Shown: one piece after another, positions 56,849 to 64,000 of the stretch | Numbering within the stretch: the first letter of the stretch is position 1 | Layout: every line of letters begins with the position of its first letter | Assembly: GCF_011067135.1 (NCBI RefSeq) | Contig: NZ_JAAMOW010000011.1 | Coordinates: 1 to 64,000, forward strand | Length of the DNA stretch: 64,000 bases | DNA from: Solimonas terrae | GTDB lineage: Bacteria > Pseudomonadota > Gammaproteobacteria > Nevskiales > Nevskiaceae | Direction of reading: 5' to 3' | The notes under the pieces: model-generated | Told to the model about the DNA's origin: nothing | The model's input: only the letters and a program-made list of their open reading frames with translations | Databases searched by the model: none | Program-made: the position numbers and the translations under genes

Positions 56849-58141
56849 TTGACCGGCACCTACAATCCCGAGTTCGTCGCGCTGTCGCTGATCGTCGCGA
56901 TCTTCGCGTCTTACACGGCACTCGAACTCGCCGGACGCGTCAGCCAGAAGCAGGGTCGAAGTTCCGGAATCTGGTTGCTTGGCGGCGCGTTCGCGATGGG
57001 CACCGGCATCTGGTCGATGCACTTCATCGGCATGCTGGCGTTTCACTTGCCGATTCCGGTGGCCTACGACACGGCGATAACGACCTTGTCCCTGCTGATC
57101 GCCATCCTCGTGTCGGGACTGGCACTCTACGTTGCCAGTCGCGAGACGATGAGCGGCCCGAGACTGGCGGCAAGCGCGCTGCTGATGGGAGGCGGCATTG
57201 CCGCGATGCACTACACGGGCATGGCGGCGATGCGCATGTTTCCGGCAATCAGCTACCAGCCGTTCACGTTCATCGCCTCCATCATCATCGCGGTCCTGGC
57301 CTCGTTCGTCGCGCTCTGGATCGCGTTTCAATTGCGGCATCAGTCGTTTGGTGTCGCAATGTTGCTCAAGGTCGGCAGTGCGGTGGTGATGGGCGGCGCC
57401 ATCAGCGGCATGCACTACACCGGCATGGCCGCTGCTCACTTTGCACCCGGCAGCTATTGCCGCGCGGCTGTGTCCACCGGCATGAGCACCACCGCACTGG
57501 CGCTGATCATCGGCATTGCGACATTCTTCATCCTGACGATTGCTCTCGGCGTGTCGGCGCTCGATGCACACTTCGCGAAAAAACTCGCAACTGCGCTGCA
57601 GGCCACTAATGAGCAACTGAGTACGCTCGCGCTCTACGACAGCCTGACGGGGCTGCCGAACCGCATGCTGCTCGATGACCGGATGGGTGAAGCGGCGTCT
57701 CGCGCCGAACGCAGCAAGGCCCACTTCGCGTTGTTGTTTGTCGACCTCGACCGGTTCAAGCCGGTCAATGATTCGTTCGGCCATCGAATCGGCGATCTGC
57801 TGTTGAAATCGGTAGCGGAGCGACTGATCGGCTGTGTCCGGGCCAGCGACACCGTTGCCCGCACCGGCGGCGATGAATTCGTCGTCGTCCTGAGCGGCAT
57901 CGGCGATCCGAAGGACGCCGCCATGGTCAGCAGCAAGATTCTCGACGAACTGTCGCGGCCGTTCTTCATCGAGGATTGCGAACTCGATATCTCGGGCAGC
58001 ATCGGCATCAGCATCTATCCGAACGATGGCCGGGACATCAACACGCTGAAGATCAACGCCGATCTCGCGATGTATCAGGCCAAGCGCAGCGGCCGCAACA
58101 ATTACCGATTTTTTTCGCCCGATATGGCAATCCCGAGCTGA
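56849..58141 (+). CDS. MHYT-sensor diguanylate cyclase
   Basis: A 430-residue inner-membrane protein. The MHYT domain (about 5-240) has three repeats of the signature: SMHFIGM, AMHYTGM and GMHYTGM. They are embedded in seven hydrophobic segments and are thought to bind copper or a diatomic gas. A GGDEF domain follows (about 265-425), with the active-site motif TGGDEF and an intact inhibitory I-site RASD five residues before it. c-di-GMP synthesis with product feedback is therefore predicted. No EAL domain is present. The start is TTG at 56849, preceded by CGAGGA. Confidence 0.9.
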   Translation: MTGTYNPEFVALSLIVAIFASYTALELAGRVSQKQGRSSGIWLLGGAFAMGTGIWSMHFIGMLAFHLPIPVAYDTAITTLSLLIAILVSGLALYVASRETMSGPRLAASALLMGGGIAAMHYTGMAAMRMFPAISYQPFTFIASIIIAVLASFVALWIAFQLRHQSFGVAMLLKVGSAVVMGGAISGMHYTGMAAAHFAPGSYCRAAVSTGMSTTALALIIGIATFFILTIALGVSALDAHFAKKLATALQATNEQLSTLALYDSLTGLPNRMLLDDRMGEAASRAERSKAHFALLFVDLDRFKPVNDSFGHRIGDLLLKSVAERLIGCVRASDTVARTGGDEFVVVLSGIGDPKDAAMVSSKILDELSRPFFIEDCELDISGSIGISIYPNDGRDINTLKINADLAMYQAKRSGRNNYRFFSPDMAIPS

Positions 58142-58218
58142 GTTTTCCGCCGCGACAGCCAAAGCAGCCATTCAAGCCGCCGGCTGTCGCCAGGCACCAG
58201 GCGCCGGCGCGCCGCGGC

Positions 58219-60573
58219 TCAGTCGGCGCCACAGGTGCCGCGTGGCAGCCGCAGTGCTTCCTGCAACCAGTAAGCGTGCGCCATGCTTGGCGCGTTCCAG
58301 TAGCGGCGCCCCTCATCACGCCAGGCCCGGGCATGCAGGCGTCCGTCGACACGAAAGACCGTGATCGCGCCCTGCCCACCCGTCATCATCAGCCGCGCTC
58401 CGCAGTCAAGGTAACGGCGCACCACGGGCGGGCGTGGATGATGGAATCGGTTGTGCCAGCCGGCAGGAAACACCACCAGCTGCGGCGCGACCGCCGCGAT
58501 GAAACCGGCCGTCGACGACGTGCTGCTGCCATGATGCGGCGCAATCAGCACATCGGACTTCAGCGCCGGACGATCGAGCTCCAGCAATCGCGCCTCGGCC
58601 TGGTGCTCGATATCGCCTGGCAGCAGCATCGAGTACGGACCCTCGATCTTCAGTACGCAGGAACCGTTGTTGTCCGACCCACCCGTTTGATCCGGATGCA
58701 GGATCGCGAAACGCACGCCGTCCCACTGCCAGTGCATGCCGTCCCGGCACGCCTCGCCCTGCGGCGTGCCGATCTCGCGGCGCACGTCCAGCAGGCGGCG
58801 CACGGCCGGCACACCGCCGGCGTGATCGTTGTCGCTGTGCGACAGCAGCAACACGTCCAGCCTGTGCAGGCCACGACTCAGGGCGAACGGCACGACGATC
58901 GAGCGCCCGGCGTCGAAGCCTTCGCCGTACGCGGGCCCGGCATCGAACAGCAGACTGTGGTGTCGTGTGCGGACCAGCGCCGACAGACCCTGACCGACAT
59001 CGAGCACGGTGATCTCCAGCGCACCGCGCGGCGCCTGCATCGGCGGCCACAGCAGGGGCAGCAGACAGAGCAGGCCGGTTGCACGCAAAGGCAGGCCGGC
59101 GGGCGCGAACAGCAGCAGGCAGCCGAGCACGGCCAGTGCCAGTGCCGCAGCCGGTGGGGCATCGGGCCACCACGCCATGGGCCAATGCGCGGCGATCCAT
59201 TGCAGGGCCTGCAGCAGGTATTCCAGCGTGGTCGCGGCCGGCGGCAACAACCACATGGCGGCCGTCGACGAAACCACGCTGGCCAGCATCACGAGCAGCG
59301 CCGCCGGCGTCAGCAACGCGAACAAGGGCACGGCGAGCAGATTGACGAACGGCGCCGCCCAGGCCAGCCCCTGGAAATAGAACAGGGTCAGCGGTGCGAG
59401 TACCAGGCTCAGAAACAGCTGCACGCGAATCGCCGCGCGCCAGCCCGGCTCCGGGCGATAACGCCCGGCGGCGATGTAGAAGATCGCCGACACCGCACCG
59501 AAAGACAGCCACAGGCCCGGCGCCATCACCGCCGACGGATCGACGACAACGATTGCCAGCCACGCGAATGCCAGCGCATGGCCGGTCTGCGCAAGACGGT
59601 GCGTGAGCGCCGCCAGCGCCAGCACCAGCAGCATGAACAGCGAACGCGCGACCGGCGGCTCGAAGCCGGCCAGCAAGGCATACAAGCTTGCCAGCAGCGC
59701 CGACCCGATGAGGGCAAAGCGCTGCGCCGGGAGCCACAGACTGGCGCGCGGCCAGCTCGCCCAGCCCCAGCGCAGCAGGAAGAACGCAAAGCCGGCGACC
59801 AGGGCGAGATTGAAGCCGGAGATCGCGATCAGGTGCGTCGTGCCGGTCATGCGGAACGCGTCCCAGTCGGCATCGCGCAAATCCGAGGTCGCGCCGATCG
59901 TCAGCGCCTTCAGCAGCGCCGCACCGGGTCGCTGCCCCAGCGCCCGGTCGACCTGCGTGCTCCAGGCCTGGCGCAGCTTGAGCACGCGGTAGCCGGAACT
60001 GACGCCGCAGGGCTCGGCGTCGCGAACCGTCGCCGTCGCGCCGAGATGCTGGCGAAACAGCCAGCCCTCATAGTCGAAGCCGCCGGGATTCAGCGAACCG
60101 TGCGGTGCACGCAGGCGCAGCAGCAGACGCCAGCACTGGCCGCCCGCGAGCGCAGCCTCGCTGCGATACCAGGAGGTCCGGATCAGGGCCGGCAGTTGAT
60201 CGCCGTCGGCGGCTTTCGGCGCGAAACTGAAGCGCCAGGTCTGCGTGTCGGTTTGATCGCCGCCATAGCGATCGCGGCTGCGCTCCGGCAGGCTCGCAAC
60301 GCTGCCCTGCACCCAGCGCTCTTCGTCGAAGCGCGACTCCGGCCATTGCACGTCGAGCTGACGCTGTGCCTGCCATTGGCTGAGCGCCAGGCCGAGCACG
60401 AAGGCCAGCAGCAGGTAACGCCAACGCCAGGGCCACAGCGCGGCGACGGCTGCCAGCAGCAGAACCGGAAGTGGCAGCAGTACCGGCAGGGCGTGCAACA
60501 GCAGCACACCTGCCGTCAGTCCGGCGGCTAGGAGCCGGAGGTCTGGATCAGCCGCCCGCCGTCCAGCGTCCAT
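58219..60573 (-). CDS. comEC: ComEC/Rec2 family DNA-uptake channel
   Basis: Inner-membrane channel for imported single-stranded DNA in natural transformation. The 784-residue product has N-terminal helices, an OB-like domain ([20 protein letters not shown]), and the competence domain ([40 protein letters not shown]). The last roughly 260 residues form a metallo-beta-lactamase-like domain with [17 protein letters not shown]. Its ATG lies 46 nt inside lolD. The order comEC-lolD-lolC matches Pseudomonas. Competence in this organism is not proven. Confidence 0.93.
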   Translation of the reverse strand: MDAGRRAADPDLRLLAAGLTAGVLLLHALPVLLPLPVLLLAAVAALWPWRWRYLLLAFVLGLALSQWQAQRQLDVQWPESRFDEERWVQGSVASLPERSRDRYGGDQTDTQTWRFSFAPKAADGDQLPALIRTSWYRSEAALAGGQCWRLLLRLRAPHGSLNPGGFDYEGWLFRQHLGATATVRDAEPCGVSSGYRVLKLRQAWSTQVDRALGQRPGAALLKALTIGATSDLRDADWDAFRMTGTTHLIAISGFNLALVAGFAFFLLRWGWASWPRASLWLPAQRFALIGSALLASLYALLAGFEPPVARSLFMLLVLALAALTHRLAQTGHALAFAWLAIVVVDPSAVMAPGLWLSFGAVSAIFYIAAGRYRPEPGWRAAIRVQLFLSLVLAPLTLFYFQGLAWAAPFVNLLAVPLFALLTPAALLVMLASVVSSTAAMWLLPPAATTLEYLLQALQWIAAHWPMAWWPDAPPAAALALAVLGCLLLFAPAGLPLRATGLLCLLPLLWPPMQAPRGALEITVLDVGQGLSALVRTRHHSLLFDAGPAYGEGFDAGRSIVVPFALSRGLHRLDVLLLSHSDNDHAGGVPAVRRLLDVRREIGTPQGEACRDGMHWQWDGVRFAILHPDQTGGSDNNGSCVLKIEGPYSMLLPGDIEHQAEARLLELDRPALKSDVLIAPHHGSSTSSTAGFIAAVAPQLVVFPAGWHNRFHHPRPPVVRRYLDCGARLMMTGGQGAITVFRVDGRLHARAWRDEGRRYWNAPSMAHAYWLQEALRLPRGTCGAD

Positions 60574-61301
60574 ATGCGATCCATGCGGCTCGCCAGATGC
60601 AGATCATGCGTGACGACCACCAGGCTGGTGCCGAACTCGCGATTGAGTTCGAGCATCTGATCGAACACGCGCTCGGCGGTCCGGGTATCGAGATTGCCGG
60701 TCGGTTCGTCGGCCAGCACGCAGGCCGGTTGCGTGACCAGTGCGCGCGCCACTGCCGCGCGCTGGCGTTCGCCGCCCGACAATTCGCCGGGCTTGTGCTG
60801 CAGACGTTCGCCGAGACCGACGCGCTGCAGCAGTTCGCCGGCCTGCGCCTGCGCCTGCGCCGCCGGCATGCGCCGGATCAGCAGCGGCATCGCGACATTT
60901 TCCAGTGCCGTGAATTCCGGCAGCAGGTGATGGAACTGGTAGACGAAGCCCAGGGTGCGATTGCGCAAACGGCCGCGCGCGGCATCGGACAGGGCCGACA
61001 TGTTCTCATCGCCGATCCAGACTTCGCCGGCGCTCGGCGAATCCAGGCCGCCAAGACAATGCAGCAGCGTCGACTTGCCGGCACCGCTGGCGCCGACGAT
61101 CGCAACCCGCTCACCGCGCGCGACACTGAAATCGACGTCCTTCAGGACATCGAGCCGCAGACGGGCGTCATCGAAGGTCTTGCCGAGTCCGACGGCACGA
61201 ATGATGGGCGGCGCCGTCTGGCGAACGTCCGGAGGGGCCACCGACGATGGCAGTGGCGCCGGCGCCACGATTCCCGCTTCGCTGTTCGGGATTTCACTCA
61301 T
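60528..61301 (-). CDS. lolD: Lipoprotein-releasing ATP-binding protein LolD
   Basis: ATPase of LolCDE, which extracts lipoproteins from the inner membrane. The 257-residue protein has an N-terminal extension of about 30 residues compared with E. coli (233). Walker A is GASGAGKST, the signature motif is [10 protein letters not shown], and Walker B is [12 protein letters not shown]. The LolD-typical [20 protein letters not shown] is present. It lies downstream of lolC across 78 bp that hold an interspersed repeat. Confidence 0.95.
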   Translation of the reverse strand: MSEIPNSEAGIVAPAPLPSSVAPPDVRQTAPPIIRAVGLGKTFDDARLRLDVLKDVDFSVARGERVAIVGASGAGKSTLLHCLGGLDSPSAGEVWIGDENMSALSDAARGRLRNRTLGFVYQFHHLLPEFTALENVAMPLLIRRMPAAQAQAQAGELLQRVGLGERLQHKPGELSGGERQRAAVARALVTQPACVLADEPTGNLDTRTAERVFDQMLELNREFGTSLVVVTHDLHLASRMDRIWTLDGGRLIQTSGS

Positions 61302-61325
61302 CGTTCACCTCCCGATCGCGCCCTT

Positions 61326-61373
61326 CGCGACGCTGGATCCCCGCGCTTCGCGCGAGGCCCCTCCACGCTGCTC
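61326..61373. repeat. Interspersed repeat family 2, copy 2 (inverted)
   Basis: On the minus strand it reads GAGCAGCGTGGAGGGGCC, a hairpin CCTCGCGCG/CGCGGGG, then CCAGCGTCGCGA. This is the same pattern as at 9016-9072, but the hairpin arms are different and still complementary. It fills the lolC-lolD gap. Confidence 0.7.
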
Positions 61374-61379
61374 AGGGCG

Positions 61380-62627
61380 TTACTCATAGCGCAGCGCCTC
61401 CGCCGGCGAGACCCGCGAGGCGCGCCAGGCCGGATACAGCGTCGACAGCAGACCGAGCGCCAGCGACAGACCGCCGATGCGGATCACGTCCGACAGTTTC
61501 AGCTGCGACGGCAGATCGCTGATGTAGTAGACGTCCGGCGCCAGGAACTGGTGGTGGGTGAGCGATTCGAGAATCGGCACCAGGGTTTCGATATTGAGCG
61601 CAAGGCTGACACCGCCGAGCACGCCGAGCGCAGTGCCGACGAAGCCGATGATCGAGCCCTGCACCATGAATACCATCATGATCGAACGCGGCGACGCTCC
61701 GAGCGTGCGCAGGATCGCGATGTCGGACTGCTTGTCCTGCACGACCATCACCAGCGTCGAGACGATGTTGAACGCGGCCACGCCGACGATCAGCGACAGG
61801 ATGATGAACATCACCATCTTCTCCGTCGAGACCGCCCGGAAGAAATTGGCATGGCTGCGCGTCCAGTCGGAGATGTAATAGATGCCGGGCAGCTGATTGG
61901 CCAACTCGCGCGAGACGCGCGGCGCGGCGAACATGTCGTACAGCTTGAGGCGCACGCCGGTCACGGTGTCGCCCATGCGCAGCAGGGCCTGGGCATCGTG
62001 CAGGTTGATCAGCACCAGACCTCGGTCGAATTCGTACATGCCGATGCGAAACACGCCGCTGACCGTGAAGCGCCGGAAGCGCGGCAGCAGGCCGGCCGGC
62101 GTCACCGAAGCCTGCGGCACCATCAGATCGACCTTGTCGCCGATCGTCACACCCAGCGATTCGGCCAGCTCGCTGCCGATCACGATGTTGTAGGTGCCGG
62201 CTTTCAGCGAGTCGAAGCTGCCGGCCTTCATGTGCGCGGCGATGTCGGAAACCTTGTCCTCCTCCTCTGGCAGCACGCCGCGCAGCATCGTGCCGGACAG
62301 ATCGGAGCCGACTTTGACCATGCCCTCGCCCTCGATATACGGGGCCAGGCCTTCGATCGACTTGTTCTGCGCGGCGAGCCTGGCGACGCCGGGCCAGTCC
62401 TCCATGCCGCCGCGATACGCCGATATCGTCGCGTGCGAGGCCATGCCGAGGATGCGCGTGCGCAGCTCGCGCTCGAAGCCGTTCATCACCGACAGCACCG
62501 TGATCAGCGCAGTGACACCGACCGCAATCCCGAGCATCGATGCCGCGGAAATGAACGAAATGAAGTGATTGCGCCGTTTGGCCCGGGTGTACCGCAGGCC
62601 GGCGAACAGCTCGTAAGGGTTACGCAT
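61380..62627 (-). CDS. lolC: Lipoprotein-releasing permease LolC/LolE
   Basis: Membrane subunit of the Lol release complex. The 415-residue protein has four helices: one near residues 25-48, then a long periplasmic domain (about 50-270), then three more. It starts MRNPYELFAGLRYTRAKRRN and has LGIAVGVTALITVLSVMNGF and the periplasmic LolC hook region. Only one permease gene is present, so the homodimeric LolF-like arrangement (as in many non-enteric gammaproteobacteria) is likely. An upstream in-frame ATG adds only unrelated residues. Confidence 0.92.
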   Translation of the reverse strand: MRNPYELFAGLRYTRAKRRNHFISFISAASMLGIAVGVTALITVLSVMNGFERELRTRILGMASHATISAYRGGMEDWPGVARLAAQNKSIEGLAPYIEGEGMVKVGSDLSGTMLRGVLPEEEDKVSDIAAHMKAGSFDSLKAGTYNIVIGSELAESLGVTIGDKVDLMVPQASVTPAGLLPRFRRFTVSGVFRIGMYEFDRGLVLINLHDAQALLRMGDTVTGVRLKLYDMFAAPRVSRELANQLPGIYYISDWTRSHANFFRAVSTEKMVMFIILSLIVGVAAFNIVSTLVMVVQDKQSDIAILRTLGASPRSIMMVFMVQGSIIGFVGTALGVLGGVSLALNIETLVPILESLTHHQFLAPDVYYISDLPSQLKLSDVIRIGGLSLALGLLSTLYPAWRASRVSPAEALRYE

Positions 62628-62702
62628 AAGTCGTTGATTGGAGCATAGGGCCGGGCCGCCGCGCCACTTCAGACCATCGGCTGGAGGCAAACGTTGCAGT
62701 CG

Positions 62703-62720
62703 ATGTCACCAAACAGTCAC
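62703..62720 (+). promoter_or_regulatory. Pho box-like direct repeat upstream of the PhoX-like gene
   Basis: ATGTCAC (62703-62709) and CAGTCAC (62714-62720) are spaced 11 bp apart, start to start. That is the architecture of the PhoB box (CTGTCAT, four bases, CTGTCAT). The site is about 105-120 bp before the ATG at 62824. PhoB control would fit a phosphatase gene. The match is 5 of 7 in each half. Confidence 0.5.
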
Positions 62721-62823
62721 CGACTCGCAAACATCCGCAACTACGGTGCTCGCGTCTTCCGGCGCCGCTCGTCAGCGCGCGACCCGACGGCCACGACCAT
62801 CTGCGACCAAAGGGAGTTTTGAC

Positions 62824-64000
62824 ATGCAGCAGCGACAAATGCGCCAGCTCGGCGCCCATCTGGTGACCGCCTGCGCCCTCGTCGGCGTCTTTGCGCTCGC
62901 CGCCTGCGGCAACAACGATTCCGCTTCCGCGGAAGCGTCGTTCTCGCCGATCGACGACGCCGCCACCGACGGCGCCAAGCGCCAGGTCATCGGCACCGAC
63001 TACGCCACCGTCGACGGCAAGACCAGCGAAACCGGCTACGTCACCATCCTGCGCTCCGGCGAGCAACGCGGCAGCAGCGCGGCGCTCAATACCTTCGGCC
63101 AGATCGTCGACGACACCAACAAGCCGATCCTGAAGGCCGACGGCTCGACGACCATCGCCGATTCCAACGACTTCTCGTCGATCCTGCGCGTTGGCAGCAA
63201 GCTGTACGCGGTTTCGCAATTCGAAAGCCAGCCCGGTTCGATGTACCTGACGACGCTTTCGCAGGACAGCGAGACCGGCAAGCTCAGCGCCGTCGGCACG
63301 CAGGCGATCAACCTGTCCGGCATCAACGGCATCTGGAATCCCTGCGCCGGCTCGGTGACGCCGTGGGAAACGCATCTCGGCTCGGAAGAGTACGAACCGG
63401 ACGCCAGGAAGGGCGTCGGCAGCGCTGCGAGCATGGCCCCGTTCTTCGGCGGCGGCTCGGTGCTCGACGGCGACGCCAGCAAGGTCAACCCGTATTTCTG
63501 GGGCTTCCCGGTCGAAGTCGCGGTCAGCGAATCCGGCGTCGCGACGCCGACCAAGCATTATTCGATGGGCCGTTTCGCGCACGAACTGTCGTACGTGATG
63601 CCGGACAAGAAGACGGTCTATCAAACCGATGACGGCACCAACGTCGGCTTCTACCGTTACGTTGCCGATGCCGAGGCCAACCTCGGCGCCGGCACCCTGT
63701 ACGCCATGAAGTGGACGCAGACCAGCGAGGCCGGTGGCTCGGAGCTCGGCACGGCCGACATTTCGTGGATCGAACTCGGCCATGCCAGCGACAGCGAAAT
63801 CAAGGCCCTGATCGACGCCAAGCCGGCGTTCGCCGATATCTTCGAGCTCGGCACCGCCGCCGGTGGTGTCTGCGCCGACGGCTTCAAGTCGGTCAATACC
63901 AACGGCACCGGCCAGGAATGCCTGAAGCTGAAGAGCGGCCAGGAGAAGGCGGCGGCCTTCCTCGAGTCTCGTCGCTACGCGGCCTACCTGGGCGCGACCA
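62824..64000 (+). CDS. PhoX-like DUF839 lipoprotein, 3' end outside the window
   Basis: An open frame from ATG 62824 runs to the window edge without a stop (at least 392 residues). A lipoprotein signal peptide has lipobox LAAC (Cys at residue 28). The PhoX family motif appears as NPCAGSVTPWETHLGSEEYE, followed by YFWGFPVEVAVSE, KHYSMGRFAHELSYVMPDKK, and TVYQTDDGTNVGFYRYVAD. PhoX proteins are calcium/iron-dependent phosphatases; DUF839 also includes proteins of unknown activity. The frame lies antisense to a spurious minus-strand ORF. Confidence 0.88.
   Translation, partial: MQQRQMRQLGAHLVTACALVGVFALAACGNNDSASAEASFSPIDDAATDGAKRQVIGTDYATVDGKTSETGYVTILRSGEQRGSSAALNTFGQIVDDTNKPILKADGSTTIADSNDFSSILRVGSKLYAVSQFESQPGSMYLTTLSQDSETGKLSAVGTQAINLSGINGIWNPCAGSVTPWETHLGSEEYEPDARKGVGSAASMAPFFGGGSVLDGDASKVNPYFWGFPVEVAVSESGVATPTKHYSMGRFAHELSYVMPDKKTVYQTDDGTNVGFYRYVADAEANLGAGTLYAMKWTQTSEAGGSELGTADISWIELGHASDSEIKALIDAKPAFADIFELGTAAGGVCADGFKSVNTNGTGQECLKLKSGQEKAAAFLESRRYAAYLGAT

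Noticed and set aside
57976-60531. 851-codon plus-strand frame antisense to comEC
   Set aside because: Starts inside the MHYT-GGDEF gene and is Arg/Gln-rich with no motifs.
62620-63783. 387-codon minus-strand frame antisense to the PhoX-like gene
   Set aside because: The plus strand has a lipoprotein signal and the PhoX motif in frame to the window edge; the minus frame has none.

Overview
This is a GC-rich (roughly two-thirds G+C by eye) chromosomal window from a gammaproteobacterium. The evidence is Kdo/lipid A genes (kdsB, lpxK, msbA), Lol lipoprotein sorting (lolA, lolC, lolD), TonB/ExbBD, a type II secretion operon, RNase E, and gene orders shared with Pseudomonas/Xanthomonas-type genomes (serS-rarA-lolA-ftsK / aat-bpt-infA-clpA-clpS; HAD-rluC-rne / kdsB-ycaR-lpxK; comEC-lolD-lolC). 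An order such as Nevskiales is my guess only. No rRNA, tRNA, CRISPR array, phage or transposase was seen; nearly everything is core chromosome.

Layout. 0-11.8 kb: serS, rarA, lolA, ftsK on the minus strand, then aat-bpt-infA (plus) and clpS-clpA (minus). 11.9-20.3 kb: a CHASE2 adenylate cyclase and a gspC-D-E-F type II secretion block that stops after gspF. 20.3-24 kb: glk, yceD-rpmF-plsX and maf. 24-31 kb: a seven-gene MoxR/Bat (von Willebrand factor A) operon in which all six junctions are 4-nt NTGA overlaps. 31-37 kb: HAD phosphatase, rluC and rne, then 36-40.4 kb msbA-lpxK-ycaR-kdsB and a HIT protein. 40.5-48.8 kb: a nine-gene minus-strand iron-uptake unit behind a Fur-box-like site. It runs TonB receptor, piuC, tonB, exbB, exbD, PepSY, DUF2271, DUF4198, apbE. 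48.9-53.5 kb: an M23 peptidase, thrS, a DoxX-like gene and gltX. 53.6-58.1 kb: an SRPBCC protein, a tandem QueD-like protein, a Gly/Tyr/His-rich lipoprotein, hisI, and an MHYT-GGDEF cyclase. 58.2-62.6 kb: comEC, lolD, lolC. The window ends inside a PhoX-like (DUF839) lipoprotein gene preceded by a Pho-box-like direct repeat.

The most interesting system is the iron operon. Its DUF2271 protein carries a covalent-FMN acceptor motif (DGISGAT), and an ApbE flavin transferase is encoded two genes downstream, next to a PepSY membrane protein with histidines flanking its helices. This suggests a Fur-controlled, flavin-based electron path across the envelope that could release iron from siderophores.

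The second theme is repeats. A REP-like family of paired palindromes recurs in at least four intergenic regions with compensatory changes in the stems. It forms an 85-bp tandem array that supplies the rarA start codon. It is also part of a 146-bp tandem duplication that copied the 3' end of hisI. Two other short interspersed families are present. The QueD-like protein is also notable: its two halves hold complementary parts of one QueD active site.
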